64,000 bases of DNA from assembly GCF_027922365.1 (NCBI RefSeq), contig NZ_BSFN01000002.1, positions 1 to 64,000 on the forward strand. The letters are read 5' to 3'. The DNA comes from Pseudomonas turukhanskensis (GTDB lineage Bacteria; Pseudomonadota; Gammaproteobacteria; Pseudomonadales; Pseudomonadaceae). The position numbers and the translations under genes are program-made. Shown here one piece after another: positions 19,847 to 29,080 of the stretch; the first letter of the stretch is position 1; each line of letters begins with the position of its first letter. Under the pieces are notes generated by a model. It did not search any database, had not been told where the DNA came from, and saw only the letters and a list, made by a program, of their open reading frames with translations.

Positions 19847-20791
19847 TTAGCCGCGTAGGCGTTGCCGATAGGCTCCGGGTGTTTCGCCGCAGAGCTGTTT
19901 GAACAGCTTGGCAAACGCTGCCCGGTCGCCAAAGCCGACCTGTGCCGCCACTTGCTCCAGTGAGCGCGAGGGCTGGCGCAATGCCGCCTGCGCGGCGCTG
20001 ATGCGCAGGCGTTGCAGGTATTCGTTGGGCGTAATGCCAGTGCTGGCGCGAAAACGGCGTAGCAGCGTGCGTGGTGAACAGTTGGCATGTTCGGCCAGGC
20101 GCTGCAGGTTCATCGGTTCGGCCTGGTGTTTGTGCATCCAGTTGAGCAGGGGCTGCAGCGGGTCGTTGCGTTGAACCTGCGGCAGTAACGGTTCAAAGCG
20201 CGTCTGCTGGCCACGGTGGTGTTCGACCACCAGCGCCGCCGCCACCTTTTGCGCCAGGTCGGCACCGGCATGCCAGGCAATCAGATAAAGGCACAGATCC
20301 AGCCCCGCCTGCGCGCCCCCCGAGCAGAACACCGGGCCGTCATGGGTAAGCAATTGCTCGGCCTGCAACTTCACCAATGGAAAACGCTGGCGGAAGGCCG
20401 GCGCCAGGCTCCAGTGGGTGGTGGCTGCCCGATCATTTAGCACGCCGGCAGCTCCCAGAAGAAATGCGCTGCTGCAAAGGCTTGCCAAGTAACGCTGGGA
20501 AACCTGTGCCGTCAGCCAGGGCAGCAAGGCGGCATTACTGGCCAAGGTGGTATCGACTGCACTGCCGGTGGCGGGCAGCAACACCAGATCTGCGGTTTCG
20601 GCCAGGCGTAGCGCACCGTTGACAGTGATGCGCGCGAACTGCAAATCCACCCCATGGCCATCAAGGCTGAACCGCTGCAACTGAAACACCCGCTCACCCG
20701 CCAACTGGTTGGCCAATTGAAAGGCGTCCATCGCCATGCTCAGGCTCGAGCACACGGTCTGGGGGCAGACATACAACGCGATACGCAGCAT
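19847..20791 (-). CDS. GlxA-like AraC family transcriptional regulator
   Basis: Regulator of 314 aa with an N-terminal DJ-1/PfpI-like domain (residues 1-165, including the '[14 protein letters not shown]' elbow region) and a C-terminal AraC helix-turn-helix pair (about 215-312, '[16 protein letters not shown]' and '[17 protein letters not shown]'). This architecture is that of GlxA/FtrA-type activators. The ATG at 20791 gives [11 protein letters not shown], the usual start; an earlier in-frame codon is rejected. Divergent from an NTF2-like gene across a palindromic operator, which suggests that it controls that gene and perhaps itself. Confidence 0.88.
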   Translation of the reverse strand: MLRIALYVCPQTVCSSLSMAMDAFQLANQLAGERVFQLQRFSLDGHGVDLQFARITVNGALRLAETADLVLLPATGSAVDTTLASNAALLPWLTAQVSQRYLASLCSSAFLLGAAGVLNDRAATTHWSLAPAFRQRFPLVKLQAEQLLTHDGPVFCSGGAQAGLDLCLYLIAWHAGADLAQKVAAALVVEHHRGQQTRFEPLLPQVQRNDPLQPLLNWMHKHQAEPMNLQRLAEHANCSPRTLLRRFRASTGITPNEYLQRLRISAAQAALRQPSRSLEQVAAQVGFGDRAAFAKLFKQLCGETPGAYRQRLRG

Positions 20792-20814
20792 GAGTCGACT
20801 AATTTGATGTGAAT

Positions 20815-20853
20815 ATTGGCTATATTTGACACAAAGTTGTCGATATAGCCAAT
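20815..20853. promoter_or_regulatory. 39-bp interrupted palindrome between divergent genes
   Basis: ATTGGCTATAT (20815-20825) and ATATAGCCAAT (20843-20853) are perfect inverted arms. An inner GACA...TGTC pair makes a nested palindrome. It lies 24 bp from the AraC-type gene and 58 bp from the NTF2-like gene, the expected place for an operator serving both. Confidence 0.65.
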
Positions 20854-20911
20854 CGCGCGGTAGCGGTTGGGCAACCACAATAGGTCAACGCCCACTGTTC
20901 ACGGACTTGCC

Positions 20912-21382
20912 ATGAGCCACCCCAACGCCGAACTGATTACCCGTTTCTACCAGGCTTTCCAGCGCCAGGACGCCGAAGCCATGGCGGCCTGCTATGCCGA
21001 CGATGTGCATTTCAGCGACCCGGTCTTTCCCAGCCTTAAAGGCTCTGAGGCCGGTGATATGTGGCGCATGCTTACCAGCCGCGCGCAGAACTTTTCTCTG
21101 GCGTTTTCCAATGTGCAGGCCAATGACCAGACCGGCAGTGCGCACTGGGTAGCGACGTACCTGTTCAGCGGCACCGGGCGCATGGTGGTCAATCGGATTC
21201 AGGCCAGTTTCGTGTTTCGTGACGGCAAGATCGTTGAGCACCATGACCGGTTTGATCTGTGGAAATGGTCTGCGCAGGCATTGGGCGCCAAGGGTGCATT
21301 GCTGGGGTGGACGCCGCTGGTGCAAGGGGCTATTCGCAAGCAGGCGGCTAAAGGCTTGGCGGCGTACCGGGCGGGGCGGTGA
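20912..21382 (+). CDS. NTF2-like / SnoaL-like protein
   Basis: A 156-residue single-domain protein of the NTF2-like superfamily. It opens 'NAELITRFYQAFQRQDAEAMAACYADDVHFSDPVF', the typical cone-fold start, and ends with a basic tail. Such proteins are often small-molecule cyclases, isomerases or ligand binders; no specific substrate can be read here. The ATG at 20912 is preferred over an upstream in-frame codon that lies in the operator region. Divergent from a GlxA-like regulator. Confidence 0.8.
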   Translation: MSHPNAELITRFYQAFQRQDAEAMAACYADDVHFSDPVFPSLKGSEAGDMWRMLTSRAQNFSLAFSNVQANDQTGSAHWVATYLFSGTGRMVVNRIQASFVFRDGKIVEHHDRFDLWKWSAQALGAKGALLGWTPLVQGAIRKQAAKGLAAYRAGR

Positions 21383-21390
21383 TCGGGGCC

Positions 21391-21624
21391 TCAAGTGCCC
21401 ACAGGGTTGTCGGTGTCGTGCGCGCCGGTTTCACGCTCATGGGTGTTACCGGCTTCGGCGATGTCTTCCACCACTTTTCGCAGCGGCGCAAGCTCCTGCT
21501 TCAAGTACTGCTCGAGCGCCCGGGTGAGATGGTACTGGTAGTCCTTGCCGGTGATCGATACAACCAGCTCCAGACCCTGGATCAGGCGATCTTCAGCGCG
21601 AAATGTGAACAATGGGAATGTCAT
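21391..21624 (-). CDS. hypothetical small protein
   Basis: A 77-residue protein of unknown function. Residues 1-25 look like a beta-hairpin ('MTFPLFTFRAEDRLIQGLELVVSI') and the middle is helical with KQELAPLRKVVEDIAE. The ATG at 21624 follows a good AGGAGAG site (seen on the minus strand). It is convergent with the preceding NTF2-like gene, with 8 bp between stops. No family is recognised. Confidence 0.6.
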   Translation of the reverse strand: MTFPLFTFRAEDRLIQGLELVVSITGKDYQYHLTRALEQYLKQELAPLRKVVEDIAEAGNTHERETGAHDTDNPVGT

Positions 21625-21788
21625 GGGCTCTCTCCTTTGGCACCTTACGTGTTGACACAGGGAGTATCGGTGGCGAGGTTTTTCACACAATCGCTCGCTG
21701 CCTAAACCTGATCAGGCAACTTCCTAAATGCTGGGGGTAAGAGCTCGGTTACCATAACGGTCGCCTCTCTACTGTTCAGATACCTCGC

Positions 21789-22112
21789 ATGTCCGATGAC
21801 ACCGCCAAAGCTTTGCCTCTGGCTCCCGGTAAACCCTGGTTCGTCTACCTTGTGCGCGCAGCTAACGGCGCGTTGTACTGCGGCATCAGCGACGATGCGC
21901 AGCGGCGCTTTGCCGTGCACCAGAGTGGCAAGGGTGCGCGGTTTTTCTATTCCAGCCCGGCAGTGGCGTTGGTGTATGTGGAAAGCTGCGCGGGCAAGGG
22001 CGATGCGCTGCGGCGCGAGCGCACGATCAAGCGGTTAAGCAAGAAGGCCAAGGAAAACCTGGTGCTTGCCTGGGCCGCGATTCAATCCGGTTATGACGCG
22101 CCATCAGCCTGA
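21789..22112 (+). CDS. GIY-YIG domain protein (YhbQ-like)
   Basis: Small single-domain GIY-YIG family protein (107 aa). The motif appears as '[17 protein letters not shown]' (residues 19-35), followed by Arg in DAQRRFAVH and the conserved '[13 protein letters not shown]' near the C-terminus. It matches the UPF0213/YhbQ group, thought to be structure-specific nucleases. Stands alone between a divergent small gene and a GST. Confidence 0.88.
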   Translation: MSDDTAKALPLAPGKPWFVYLVRAANGALYCGISDDAQRRFAVHQSGKGARFFYSSPAVALVYVESCAGKGDALRRERTIKRLSKKAKENLVLAWAAIQSGYDAPSA

Positions 22113-22179
22113 TTGGGTAGGCCCAGGCAACAGAGCCGCGTAAGCTCAGCGTTCATAAAAAAACGCCCCGGAGCCTGCC

Positions 22180-23115
22180 ATGCATGAGCTGATTCTGCAC
22201 CATTACCCCACATCGCCCTTCGCTGAAAAAACGCGGTTGATGCTGGGTTTCAAGCAGCTTTCCTGGCGCTCGGTGATGATTTCGCCGGTAATGCCCAAGC
22301 CCGACCTGGTGGCCCTCACCGGTGGCTACCGCAAGACCCCGGTACTGCAAGTGGGCGCCGATATCTATTGCGACACCGCGCTGATTGCCCGCCGTCTGGA
22401 GGCGGAAAAGGCCACCCCGGCGCTGTTCCCGGCTGAACAACTGTTCGCCATTACCGGCTTTACCAACTGGATTGACTCGGTGCTGTTTCAGCACGCCGTG
22501 GCGCTGGTGTTTCAGCCCGATTCGGTGGCTGTACGCTTCGCCAAGCTGCCACCGGAAGCGGTAAAGGCATTTATCGCCGACCGCGCCGGTCTGTTCAGCG
22601 GCGGCAACGCCAGCCGCGTACCGCTGGCGCAGGCGCAACACCACTGGCCGCAACTGATGGCGCGCCTGGAGCAGCAACTGGGTGCCAGCGGCAGCGACTT
22701 CCTGTTTGGCCAGGCCAGCCATGCCGACTTTGCCCTGGCCCACCAACTCTGGTTCCTCAAAGCCACGCCGGTGACCTCGCCGCTTGTGGATAACTATCCG
22801 CTGGTATCGGCCTGGCTCGGCCGTGTGCTGGGCTTTGGCCATGGCTCGTCTACGCCGATGACCGCCGAAGAAGCGCTGGACGTGGCGCGCAACGCCACGC
22901 CTGCGCCGCTGCCGGATGAAGCGTTTGAAGATCCAAATGGTTTCAAGGCGGGCCAGCAGGTGACCATTGCCGCGATCGACTACGGTGTGGACCCGGTAGC
23001 CGGCGAGCTGGTGTACGCCGGGCGTGAGGAATTGATTCTGCGCCGCGAAGATCCGCGTGGCGGGGTGGTGCATGTGCACTTCCCGCGGTTTGGTTTCAAG
23101 ATCGAGGCACAATAA
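22180..23115 (+). CDS. glutathione S-transferase family protein
   Basis: A 311-residue protein with a thioredoxin-like GST N-domain (residues 1-80, 'ELILHHYPTSPFAEKTRLMLGF', cis-Pro in KTPVLQV, and the 'DTALIARRLE' SNAIL-like segment) and a helical GST C-domain. About 80 extra residues at the C-terminus ('VTIAAIDYGVDPVAGELVYAG') form a beta-rich extension not found in minimal GSTs. Substrate is unknown. Confidence 0.85.
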   Translation: MHELILHHYPTSPFAEKTRLMLGFKQLSWRSVMISPVMPKPDLVALTGGYRKTPVLQVGADIYCDTALIARRLEAEKATPALFPAEQLFAITGFTNWIDSVLFQHAVALVFQPDSVAVRFAKLPPEAVKAFIADRAGLFSGGNASRVPLAQAQHHWPQLMARLEQQLGASGSDFLFGQASHADFALAHQLWFLKATPVTSPLVDNYPLVSAWLGRVLGFGHGSSTPMTAEEALDVARNATPAPLPDEAFEDPNGFKAGQQVTIAAIDYGVDPVAGELVYAGREELILRREDPRGGVVHVHFPRFGFKIEAQ

Positions 23116-23148
23116 GTCGAGTTGTTGTAGACACGCGGTTCGTTCCCC

Positions 23149-23188
23149 GAACAAAAACGCCCGGCTTTGAGCCGGGCGTTTTTGTTTA
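23149..23188. terminator. bidirectional intrinsic terminator
   Basis: AACAAAAACGCCCGGC-TTTGA-GCCGGGCGTTTTTGTT, between the convergent GST and polyamine-binding-protein genes. Confidence 0.9.
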
Positions 23189-23198
23189 CGTATTCACA

Positions 23199-24308
23199 TC
23201 AGATGCCTGACTTGATCGAGCTCCAGTTACGGGTAATCACCCGCATGGCAGCTTGCGAAGGCGGCAGGCTGACGAACAGTTTGTCGATCAGTTTTTCATC
23301 CGGGTAAATGGCCGGGTTTTCCCGCACAGCCTGATCCTGCAGCGGCTGCGAGGCCGTGTTGGGGTTGGCGTAGTGCAGGTAGTTGCTGATTTTGGCGATA
23401 ACGTCCGGGCGCATCAGGTAGTTGATAAACGCATGGGCGCCGGCGGCATTTTTGGCGGTTTTCGGAATGGCCAGGTTGTCGAACCAGATATTGCTGCCGC
23501 CGTTGGGCAGGCTGTAGGCCACGGTGTTTTTATTGCCGGCATCGATCGCGCTTTGGCGCGCTTGCAGCACGTCGCCGGAGAAACCGACGGCTACGCAGAT
23601 ATCGCCATTGGCAAGGTCGGCGATGTACTTGGTGGAGTTGAAATAGGTGATCGAGGGCTTGAGGGTTTTGAGCAGCGTGGTGGCGGCTGCGATGTCCTCG
23701 GTCTTTTCGCTGTTGGGGTCCAGGCCCAGGTAGAGCATGGCCAGGGGGATGATCTTGGTTGGCTCATCGAGCATGGCCACGCCGCAACCTTTTAGCTTGG
23801 CCAGGTTTTCCGGTTTGAAAATCAGGTCCCAGCTATCGACTGGCGCCTTGTCGCCAAGCGCGGCTTTGACTTTGGCGGTGTTGTAGCCAATACCCACGGT
23901 GCCCCACAGATACGGCACGGCAAATTTGTTGCCTGGGTCGGAGGTTTCCAGGCGCTTGAGCAAGGAGGGGCTGAGGTTTTTGCTGTTGGGCAGTTGCGCC
24001 ATGTCCAGGGGGGCATAGACGCCGGTTTTCACCTGGCGGGCGAGAAAGTCGGCAGGGGTTACCACCACGTCATAACCGGAGTTGCCGGTAAGCAGCTTGG
24101 TTTCCAGAATGGCGTTGGAGTCGAAGGGTTCCAGTACCACTTTGATGCCGGTTTCTTTTTCAAAATCGGCGAAGGTGGTGGGGCCTACGTAGTCGGCCCA
24201 GTTGGCGAAGTGAATTTCCTGCTGGGCGGCACTGGCCTGCAGTGTGAACCCCAGTAACAGCCCCATGGCGCAGCTAAGCGTGGTTTTACCGAACGAGCCT
24301 TTCATCAT
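23199..24308 (-). CDS. polyamine ABC transporter substrate-binding protein (PotF/SpuD-like)
   Basis: Periplasmic solute-binding protein (369 aa) of the PotD/PotF/SpuD/SpuE family, binding putrescine or spermidine. The signal peptide ends at 'LQASA'. Family segments include 'HFANWADYVGPTTFADFEKETGIKV', 'LLTGNSGYDVVVTPADFLARQ' and 'VPYLWGTVGIGYN'. A GGAG site precedes the ATG at 24308. No permease or ATPase genes accompany it, so it must work with a transporter encoded elsewhere or act as a sensor. Confidence 0.9.
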   Translation of the reverse strand: MMKGSFGKTTLSCAMGLLLGFTLQASAAQQEIHFANWADYVGPTTFADFEKETGIKVVLEPFDSNAILETKLLTGNSGYDVVVTPADFLARQVKTGVYAPLDMAQLPNSKNLSPSLLKRLETSDPGNKFAVPYLWGTVGIGYNTAKVKAALGDKAPVDSWDLIFKPENLAKLKGCGVAMLDEPTKIIPLAMLYLGLDPNSEKTEDIAAATTLLKTLKPSITYFNSTKYIADLANGDICVAVGFSGDVLQARQSAIDAGNKNTVAYSLPNGGSNIWFDNLAIPKTAKNAAGAHAFINYLMRPDVIAKISNYLHYANPNTASQPLQDQAVRENPAIYPDEKLIDKLFVSLPPSQAAMRVITRNWSSIKSGI

Positions 24309-24453
24309 GCGTACTCCAGTGAACCGTGCAGGGAGTTGGAATTAGGCCGGCAGCGGTTCGGTGAGGGTTTGCCAGACCACGCAGGTGGCTGGCGCGCAAA
24401 CAGGTGAAGCGGGCAGTGGCTCGAATCTAGGGGCTGCCTGGTACAGTGTCGTT

Positions 24454-24469
24454 CGCGCGTGCACGCGCG
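24454..24469. promoter_or_regulatory. 16-bp perfect palindrome CGCGCGTGCACGCGCG
   Basis: Uninterrupted palindrome in the 255-bp gap between the divergent polyamine-binding-protein and SnoaL-AraC genes. A candidate operator for that fusion regulator or a GC-rich cruciform; nothing else in the gap is recognisable. Confidence 0.4.
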
Positions 24470-24563
24470 GAAAATCGGTGATTTTGTGTGGCCTGCTAAA
24501 GCGCCCCCTACTTGGCCGGCGTATTGCTAGAGAGGGAGCAATAGCCAAAAGAGGGAACGGTTT

Positions 24564-25358
24564 GTGGACGAGGAAACCGAGCGCACGCGCGAGGTGGTGG
24601 AGCGTTATCACCAGTGTTGGGTCAACCGCGATGTGGACGGCGTGCTCGCGCTGTTTCACCCCGATGTTGAGTACTACGACTTTTTCAACAACCTGCGCAT
24701 TCCATTGGCGCAGTTGCGCGAGTACGTAAGCACGGCGATGCCTCGCAGCGCTCAGCACCGTATGGAGCACGTGGACCGCATTCGCGTCGATGGCGATACC
24801 GCCTTCATTCAGTACCACTCACGGCTGACCCTGCGGCGCAGCAGCCGGCTGGCATCGTTCCGCGCCAGCGAGGCAATTACCGTGCGCGATGGCCGGGTAT
24901 GGCGGGTGCATGAGTATGCGACCCCGGTGCGCGAAGAGCAGCCGCCGGCCACCGACAAGGTGCCGCGCCTGGGCTTGTCGTCGGCGCAGGTGCGGTTGAT
25001 GTTGCTAGACCTGGAACAGTATTTCACCGCCGAGCAGCCCTATCTGGCTGCCGACCTGGATTTGAGCAAAGTAGCCAGCGACACCGGCTACACCCGCAAC
25101 CAGATTTCCTACCTGCTGAACCAGGTGTTGGGGCTGAGCTTTTACCAGTACGTGAATCGAGCCCGCGTGGATCACTTGCTGGCGCAGCTGGATGGCGAGG
25201 ACGGCACGCGTATCGACGAACTGGCATTCGCTGCCGGCTTCAATTCGCTGTCGGTGTTTTACCGCTGCTTTCGCGCGCGCACCGGTTTGCCACCGCGCAG
25301 CTACTTCAAACAACGGGGCCTTAACCAACTGGCCAAAGGCAAACCGCCTTCGGCCTGA
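24564..25358 (+). CDS. SnoaL-like domain fused to AraC family regulator
   Basis: A 264-residue fusion. Residues 1-125 form an NTF2/SnoaL-like domain ('VVERYHQCWVNRDVDGVLALFHPDVEYYDFF'), and residues 150-255 form an AraC/XylS DNA-binding domain ('KVASDTGYTRNQISYLLNQV' and 'IDELAFAAGFNSLSVFYRCF'). The SnoaL cone probably acts as the ligand sensor in place of the usual cupin. Starts with GTG after a GAGGG site. Divergent from the polyamine-binding protein and followed by a cytosine-deaminase-like gene, which suggests control of amine or pyrimidine metabolism. Confidence 0.82.
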   Translation: MDEETERTREVVERYHQCWVNRDVDGVLALFHPDVEYYDFFNNLRIPLAQLREYVSTAMPRSAQHRMEHVDRIRVDGDTAFIQYHSRLTLRRSSRLASFRASEAITVRDGRVWRVHEYATPVREEQPPATDKVPRLGLSSAQVRLMLLDLEQYFTAEQPYLAADLDLSKVASDTGYTRNQISYLLNQVLGLSFYQYVNRARVDHLLAQLDGEDGTRIDELAFAAGFNSLSVFYRCFRARTGLPPRSYFKQRGLNQLAKGKPPSA

Positions 25359-25377
25359 TGCCCCTCAAGCGCCTGCG

Positions 25378-25815
25378 TTATTCACCGATATCTTCGTTCC
25401 ACAGCTGCGGCTGGTCGGCGATAAATTGCTCCATCATCGCCACGCACGTGTGGTTCTGCAGCACATCGACATTCACGCCGCGTGAACGCAGCAGCTCTTC
25501 GTCGCCCATAAAGGTCTGGTTCTCGCCCACGATCACCCGGCGGATGCCGTACAGCAGGATAGCGCCGCTGCACATGGGGCAGGGCGACAGGGTGGTATAG
25601 AGCACCGCCTCACGGTACAGGCTGGCGGGTTGGCGACCGGCGTTTTCCAGGGCGTCCATCTCGCCATGCTTGATCACGCTGCCTTCCTGCACCCGGCGGT
25701 TATGGCCACGGCCAATGATGCGGCCCTCGTGCACCAGTACCGAGCCAATGGGAATGCCGCCTTCGGCCAACCCCAACTGTGCTTCCTCGATTGCCGCTTG
25801 CATAAAGGCGTCCAT
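25378..25815 (-). CDS. cytosine deaminase-like nucleoside deaminase (yeast Fcy1-type)
   Basis: Small zinc deaminase (145 aa) of the CMP/dCMP deaminase fold. The zinc ligands and general acid are visible: His50 and Glu52 in KHGEMDA, and Cys79 and Cys82 in SPCPMCSGA. The 'YGIRRVIVGEN' segment and the C-terminal 'QLWNEDIGE' closely resemble fungal cytosine deaminase rather than guanine deaminase or TadA. Converts cytosine to uracil if the assignment holds; a related base remains possible. Convergent with the SnoaL-AraC regulator. Confidence 0.85.
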   Translation of the reverse strand: MDAFMQAAIEEAQLGLAEGGIPIGSVLVHEGRIIGRGHNRRVQEGSVIKHGEMDALENAGRQPASLYREAVLYTTLSPCPMCSGAILLYGIRRVIVGENQTFMGDEELLRSRGVNVDVLQNHTCVAMMEQFIADQPQLWNEDIGE

Positions 25816-26033
25816 GGTTTCTCCTGGGTTGTGCTGGGAAAATGGCTGTGAGCCTTACCCTAGAGCAGTCTTTTGCCAGATACCAGCGCGCGTTAACTGT
25901 CTGAATGCCGGCGTTTTTTCCATATGCATCGAATAATGTGATTAATTAAGCCGGATATTTGCGCTTTTTACTCAAAATAAATCGATCAATACTAGCTCCA
26001 CACCCAAGCAAAACAACTTCTGGAGCGAACATC

Positions 26034-26576
26034 ATGAAAACCAGCAAACTGATCCTCAGCCTGACCCTCTCCGTATTGGCCGCTAGCGCAGTAACCGTGC
26101 ATGCCACCGACCTGTACCAACAACTGAATTCCCCGGTAGTCGCCGAAAGTGGCGCTGACCGTACCGGCGTAAACCGTGTAGCCGAAGGCGGTGCCGACCG
26201 CGCTGCTGTTAACCGCGTAGCTGAAGGCGGCGCTGAACGTACTGGTGCTAACCGCGTAGCTGAAGGCGGCGCTGACCGTACTGGCGCTAACCGTGTAGCT
26301 GAAGGTGGCGCAGACCGTACTGGCGCTAACCGTGTAGCTGAAGGTGGTGCTGACCGTACTGGCGCTAACCGTGTAGCCGAAGGTGGCGCTGACCGCACTG
26401 GTGCTAACCGCGTAGCTGAAGGTGGCGCTGACCGCACTGGTGCTAACCGCGTAGCTGAAGGCGGCGCAGACCGTACTGGCGCTAACCGCGTAGCTGAAGG
26501 TGGCGCAGACCGTACTGGCGCTAACCGTGTAGCCGAAGGCGGTGCTGACCGTGTAGGTGCCAATCGCATCAGCTAA
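26034..26576 (+). CDS. exported 13-residue tandem-repeat protein
   Basis: A 180-residue secreted or periplasmic protein. Signal peptide MKTSKLILSLTLSVLAASAV..A (1-24), a short linker, then ten 13-residue repeats of the type GADRTGANRVAEG and a partial eleventh ending in Ser. The DNA unit is 39 bp and nearly identical between copies. Pseudomonas homologues are sometimes annotated 'phage infection protein' without evidence I know of. The repeat charge pattern (Asp, Arg, Arg, Glu every 13 residues) suggests an extended or solenoid surface. ATG at 26034 follows a GGAG site. Confidence 0.8.
   Translation: MKTSKLILSLTLSVLAASAVTVHATDLYQQLNSPVVAESGADRTGVNRVAEGGADRAAVNRVAEGGAERTGANRVAEGGADRTGANRVAEGGADRTGANRVAEGGADRTGANRVAEGGADRTGANRVAEGGADRTGANRVAEGGADRTGANRVAEGGADRTGANRVAEGGADRVGANRIS
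26150..26573 (+). repeat. 39-bp coding tandem repeat
   Basis: About 10.8 in-frame copies encoding GADRTGANRVAEG. Third-position differences are few, so the array has expanded or been homogenised recently. Because the unit is a multiple of three and lacks stops, copy-number change would alter protein length without frameshift. Confidence 0.9.
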
Positions 26577-26592
26577 TACGGCGTTAGCGCTG

Positions 26593-26628
26593 ACAAAAAA
26601 GCCCGGCATAAGCCGGGCTTTGTTTTTG
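26593..26628 (+). terminator. intrinsic terminator after the repeat-protein gene
   Basis: ACAAAAAAGCCCGGC-ATAA-GCCGGGCTTTGTTTTTG, 17 bp beyond the stop codon. Confidence 0.88.
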
Positions 26629-26651
26629 TGCTTGAACGCGGTCGGCTTTTC

Positions 26652-26717
26652 GTAGGGTGTGCTATGCGCACCAGCGGTTTGCCAGAAGATCGCAATGGTG
26701 CGCGGAGCACACCCTAC
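26652..26717. repeat. GTAGGGTGTGC palindromic repeat, full copy
   Basis: Arms GTAGGGTGTGCTATGCGCACC and GGTGCGCGGAGCACACCCTAC, between the repeat-protein gene and the chemoreceptor gene. Confidence 0.85.
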
Positions 26718-26770
26718 AAGAGCAAAAGCCTTGTTTTGTGCTTGAACGCGGTTGGCTCTACAAAAACGGG

Positions 26771-28906
26771 TTACACCCGGAACTGATTGATCAGCCGCCG
26801 TTGCTGCTCGGCGAGTTTGGTCAACTCCGCACTGGCCTGGCTGGCCTCATCCGCGCCACCGGCCACCTCGGCCGCCACCTGGCCAATATTGCTGACGTTG
26901 CGGTTAATGTCTTCGGCCACCGCACTCTGCTGTTCGGCCGCACTGGCGATCTGCGTGTTCATGTCGTTGATCACCGATACGGCCTGGGTAATGGCATCCA
27001 GCGCGCCGGCGGCGTCGGCGGCGTGGCGCACGCTGTCGTCGGTTTTGCCCTGGCTGTCTTCCATCACCTTCACCACGTCCCGTGTACCTTGCTGCAGCTG
27101 CTGGATCATGGTCTGGATTTCTTCGGTGGCTTGCTGGGTTTTCTGCGCCAGGTTACGCACCTCGTCCGCCACTACGGCAAAGCCGCGCCCTTGTTCACCG
27201 GCGCGCGCCGCTTCGATGGCGGCGTTAAGGGCGAGCAAGTTGGTTTGTTCGGCAATGCCACGAATGGCAGTGAGGATGGCGTTGATGTTTTCGCTGTCCT
27301 TGGCCAGGTTTTGCACCACCGCCACCGCGCGGCCGATTTCGGTGGCCAGCGAAGCAATGGCCTGCGAGGTGTTGTTGACGATGCGCTTGCCTTCGTTGGC
27401 CGAGCGGTCGGCGGCGTTGGCCGACTCGGCGGCCAGGGTGGCGTTGCGCGCCACGTCCTGGGCAGTGGCGGTCATCTCGTGCACGGCGGTGGCGACCTGA
27501 TCGATCTCGACCATCTGCCGCTGCACGCCCTCGTTGGTGCGGATGGCGATATCGGCGGTGTTCTCCGAGGAGTCGCTCACTTTCTGCACCGAGCCCACCA
27601 CGTCGCGAATCATGTTCTGCAACTTGTTGAGGAAGGTGTTGAAGCCGTTGGCGATCTGCCCCAGTTCATCGGCACGGTCGACCTGCAAACGTTTGGTCAG
27701 GTCGCCGTCGCCCTTGGCGATATCGTCGAGCATCAGCACCATCTGCTTCAGCGGCCGGGCGATGCCGTAGCCGACGAACCAGATCACCAGCAGGCCGACA
27801 AACGCAATCAGCAGACCCACCACGGTCATGCCCAGGGTGTCGGTTTGGCGTTGCTCATTGAGTTCGTTGTGCAGTTTTCCCAGCTCGGCATACACCGCCT
27901 TTTCCGGCAGCTGCATTACCAGGGTCCAGCGGGCACCGGTATCGCCAATGGTGAACGGCATCAGCAATTGCAGCATGCCGGTGTCCTTGTTGGTGCTGAA
28001 GGTGGGCTGATTGAGCGGCAGGGATTTCAGCTCGCCTATGCCCGGCAGCACCTCGGCACTGGGCGTGCCGCGTTTGCTCGGGTCTTTGGTGTAGGCCACG
28101 ATGCGGCCGTTGTCGGAAATCAGGCCCAGCTCGCCGGCACCGTCATACAGCTTGCTGTCGGCGGCGTTGAGAAATTCCTGGATAAAGTCGACGGTGAGGT
28201 CTGCGCCGACGATGCCTTGGAACTTGCCGTTGACCAGAATCGGCACGTTGAACGAGGCCAGCATCACCATCTTGCCGCCCATTTCGTAGGGCGCCGGGTC
28301 GATCAGGCAGGTGACCTTCTTGTCGCGCGGGCACAGGTAGTACTCGCCCGCCCGCACGCCGGTGGGCAGCAGCTTGTCGCTTTCGATATCCGGGCCGAGG
28401 GTGTCCAGGGTCAGGCTGCCGTCATCCTTGCGGTACGCCCAGGGAATAAAACGCCCGGTGTCACTGGCGCCCTTGGCGGTCTGGCCGGCGTAGGTGGCGT
28501 CCTGGGCATCGAAGGCGTTCACCTCCCAGCCGATATAGGCGTCCACCAGTTTCGGGTTTTTCTGTAGCACGTTTTGCAACAGGTTGAGCAACCCTTCTCG
28601 GGTGAGGCTCAGCGCCGGTGCGCCACTGGCATCGGTTTCGCCGGCCAGGGCGTTGGTCTGTGCCAGGCTGGTGGCAATCACCAGCGGGTATTCGAGCTCT
28701 TTGAGCACCTGGCTTACCTGGGCTTGGGCCAGGGCGGTGAGGCGCTGATGAATCATGTCTTCGAGCAGCGACTGGGTGCTGGTCTTGACCAGCTCCTGGG
28801 TGCGCGCGCCGGCAAACAGCGAGTACAGCACCAATGCCACGACAACGGCCAACACGCTGGCGCCTGCCAGCAATGCCACGGAGAACTGGATCGATTTGAA
28901 GCGCAT
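26771..28906 (-). CDS. methyl-accepting chemotaxis protein (PctA-like, dCache)
   Basis: Inner-membrane chemoreceptor (711 aa). N-terminal helix at about 8-30, a large periplasmic dCache-type sensor (about 35-340), a second helix near 345-368 ('[21 protein letters not shown]'), HAMP, and a cytoplasmic hairpin with the invariant tip '[20 protein letters not shown]' and '[15 protein letters not shown]'. Layout matches amino-acid receptors such as PctA/B/C; the ligand cannot be settled from reading. ATG at 28906 follows a G-rich site; an in-frame GTG lies at 28918. Confidence 0.92.
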   Translation of the reverse strand: MRFKSIQFSVALLAGASVLAVVVALVLYSLFAGARTQELVKTSTQSLLEDMIHQRLTALAQAQVSQVLKELEYPLVIATSLAQTNALAGETDASGAPALSLTREGLLNLLQNVLQKNPKLVDAYIGWEVNAFDAQDATYAGQTAKGASDTGRFIPWAYRKDDGSLTLDTLGPDIESDKLLPTGVRAGEYYLCPRDKKVTCLIDPAPYEMGGKMVMLASFNVPILVNGKFQGIVGADLTVDFIQEFLNAADSKLYDGAGELGLISDNGRIVAYTKDPSKRGTPSAEVLPGIGELKSLPLNQPTFSTNKDTGMLQLLMPFTIGDTGARWTLVMQLPEKAVYAELGKLHNELNEQRQTDTLGMTVVGLLIAFVGLLVIWFVGYGIARPLKQMVLMLDDIAKGDGDLTKRLQVDRADELGQIANGFNTFLNKLQNMIRDVVGSVQKVSDSSENTADIAIRTNEGVQRQMVEIDQVATAVHEMTATAQDVARNATLAAESANAADRSANEGKRIVNNTSQAIASLATEIGRAVAVVQNLAKDSENINAILTAIRGIAEQTNLLALNAAIEAARAGEQGRGFAVVADEVRNLAQKTQQATEEIQTMIQQLQQGTRDVVKVMEDSQGKTDDSVRHAADAAGALDAITQAVSVINDMNTQIASAAEQQSAVAEDINRNVSNIGQVAAEVAGGADEASQASAELTKLAEQQRRLINQFRV

Positions 28907-29080
28907 AGAAACCCCCACGTCGGACTTGTTAGCAGCCGGTCCCTGGCGTATCGGCAGATGGTAGCGAAACCATTAATGATCGGATTCGTAGAGCAAAGAT
29001 GGCCGAATGCCAGAGCGCAAGTGAGGTTGTTCTGGAAAGTGTGGCGAACTAGCATGTGGGCCCTGTAATGGAGGACCGGT

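Noticed and set aside
25946..26609. Long minus-strand open frames across the 13-residue repeat gene
   Set aside because: A stop-free 39-bp repeat keeps several frames open by arithmetic; only the plus frame has a signal peptide and a ribosome site.
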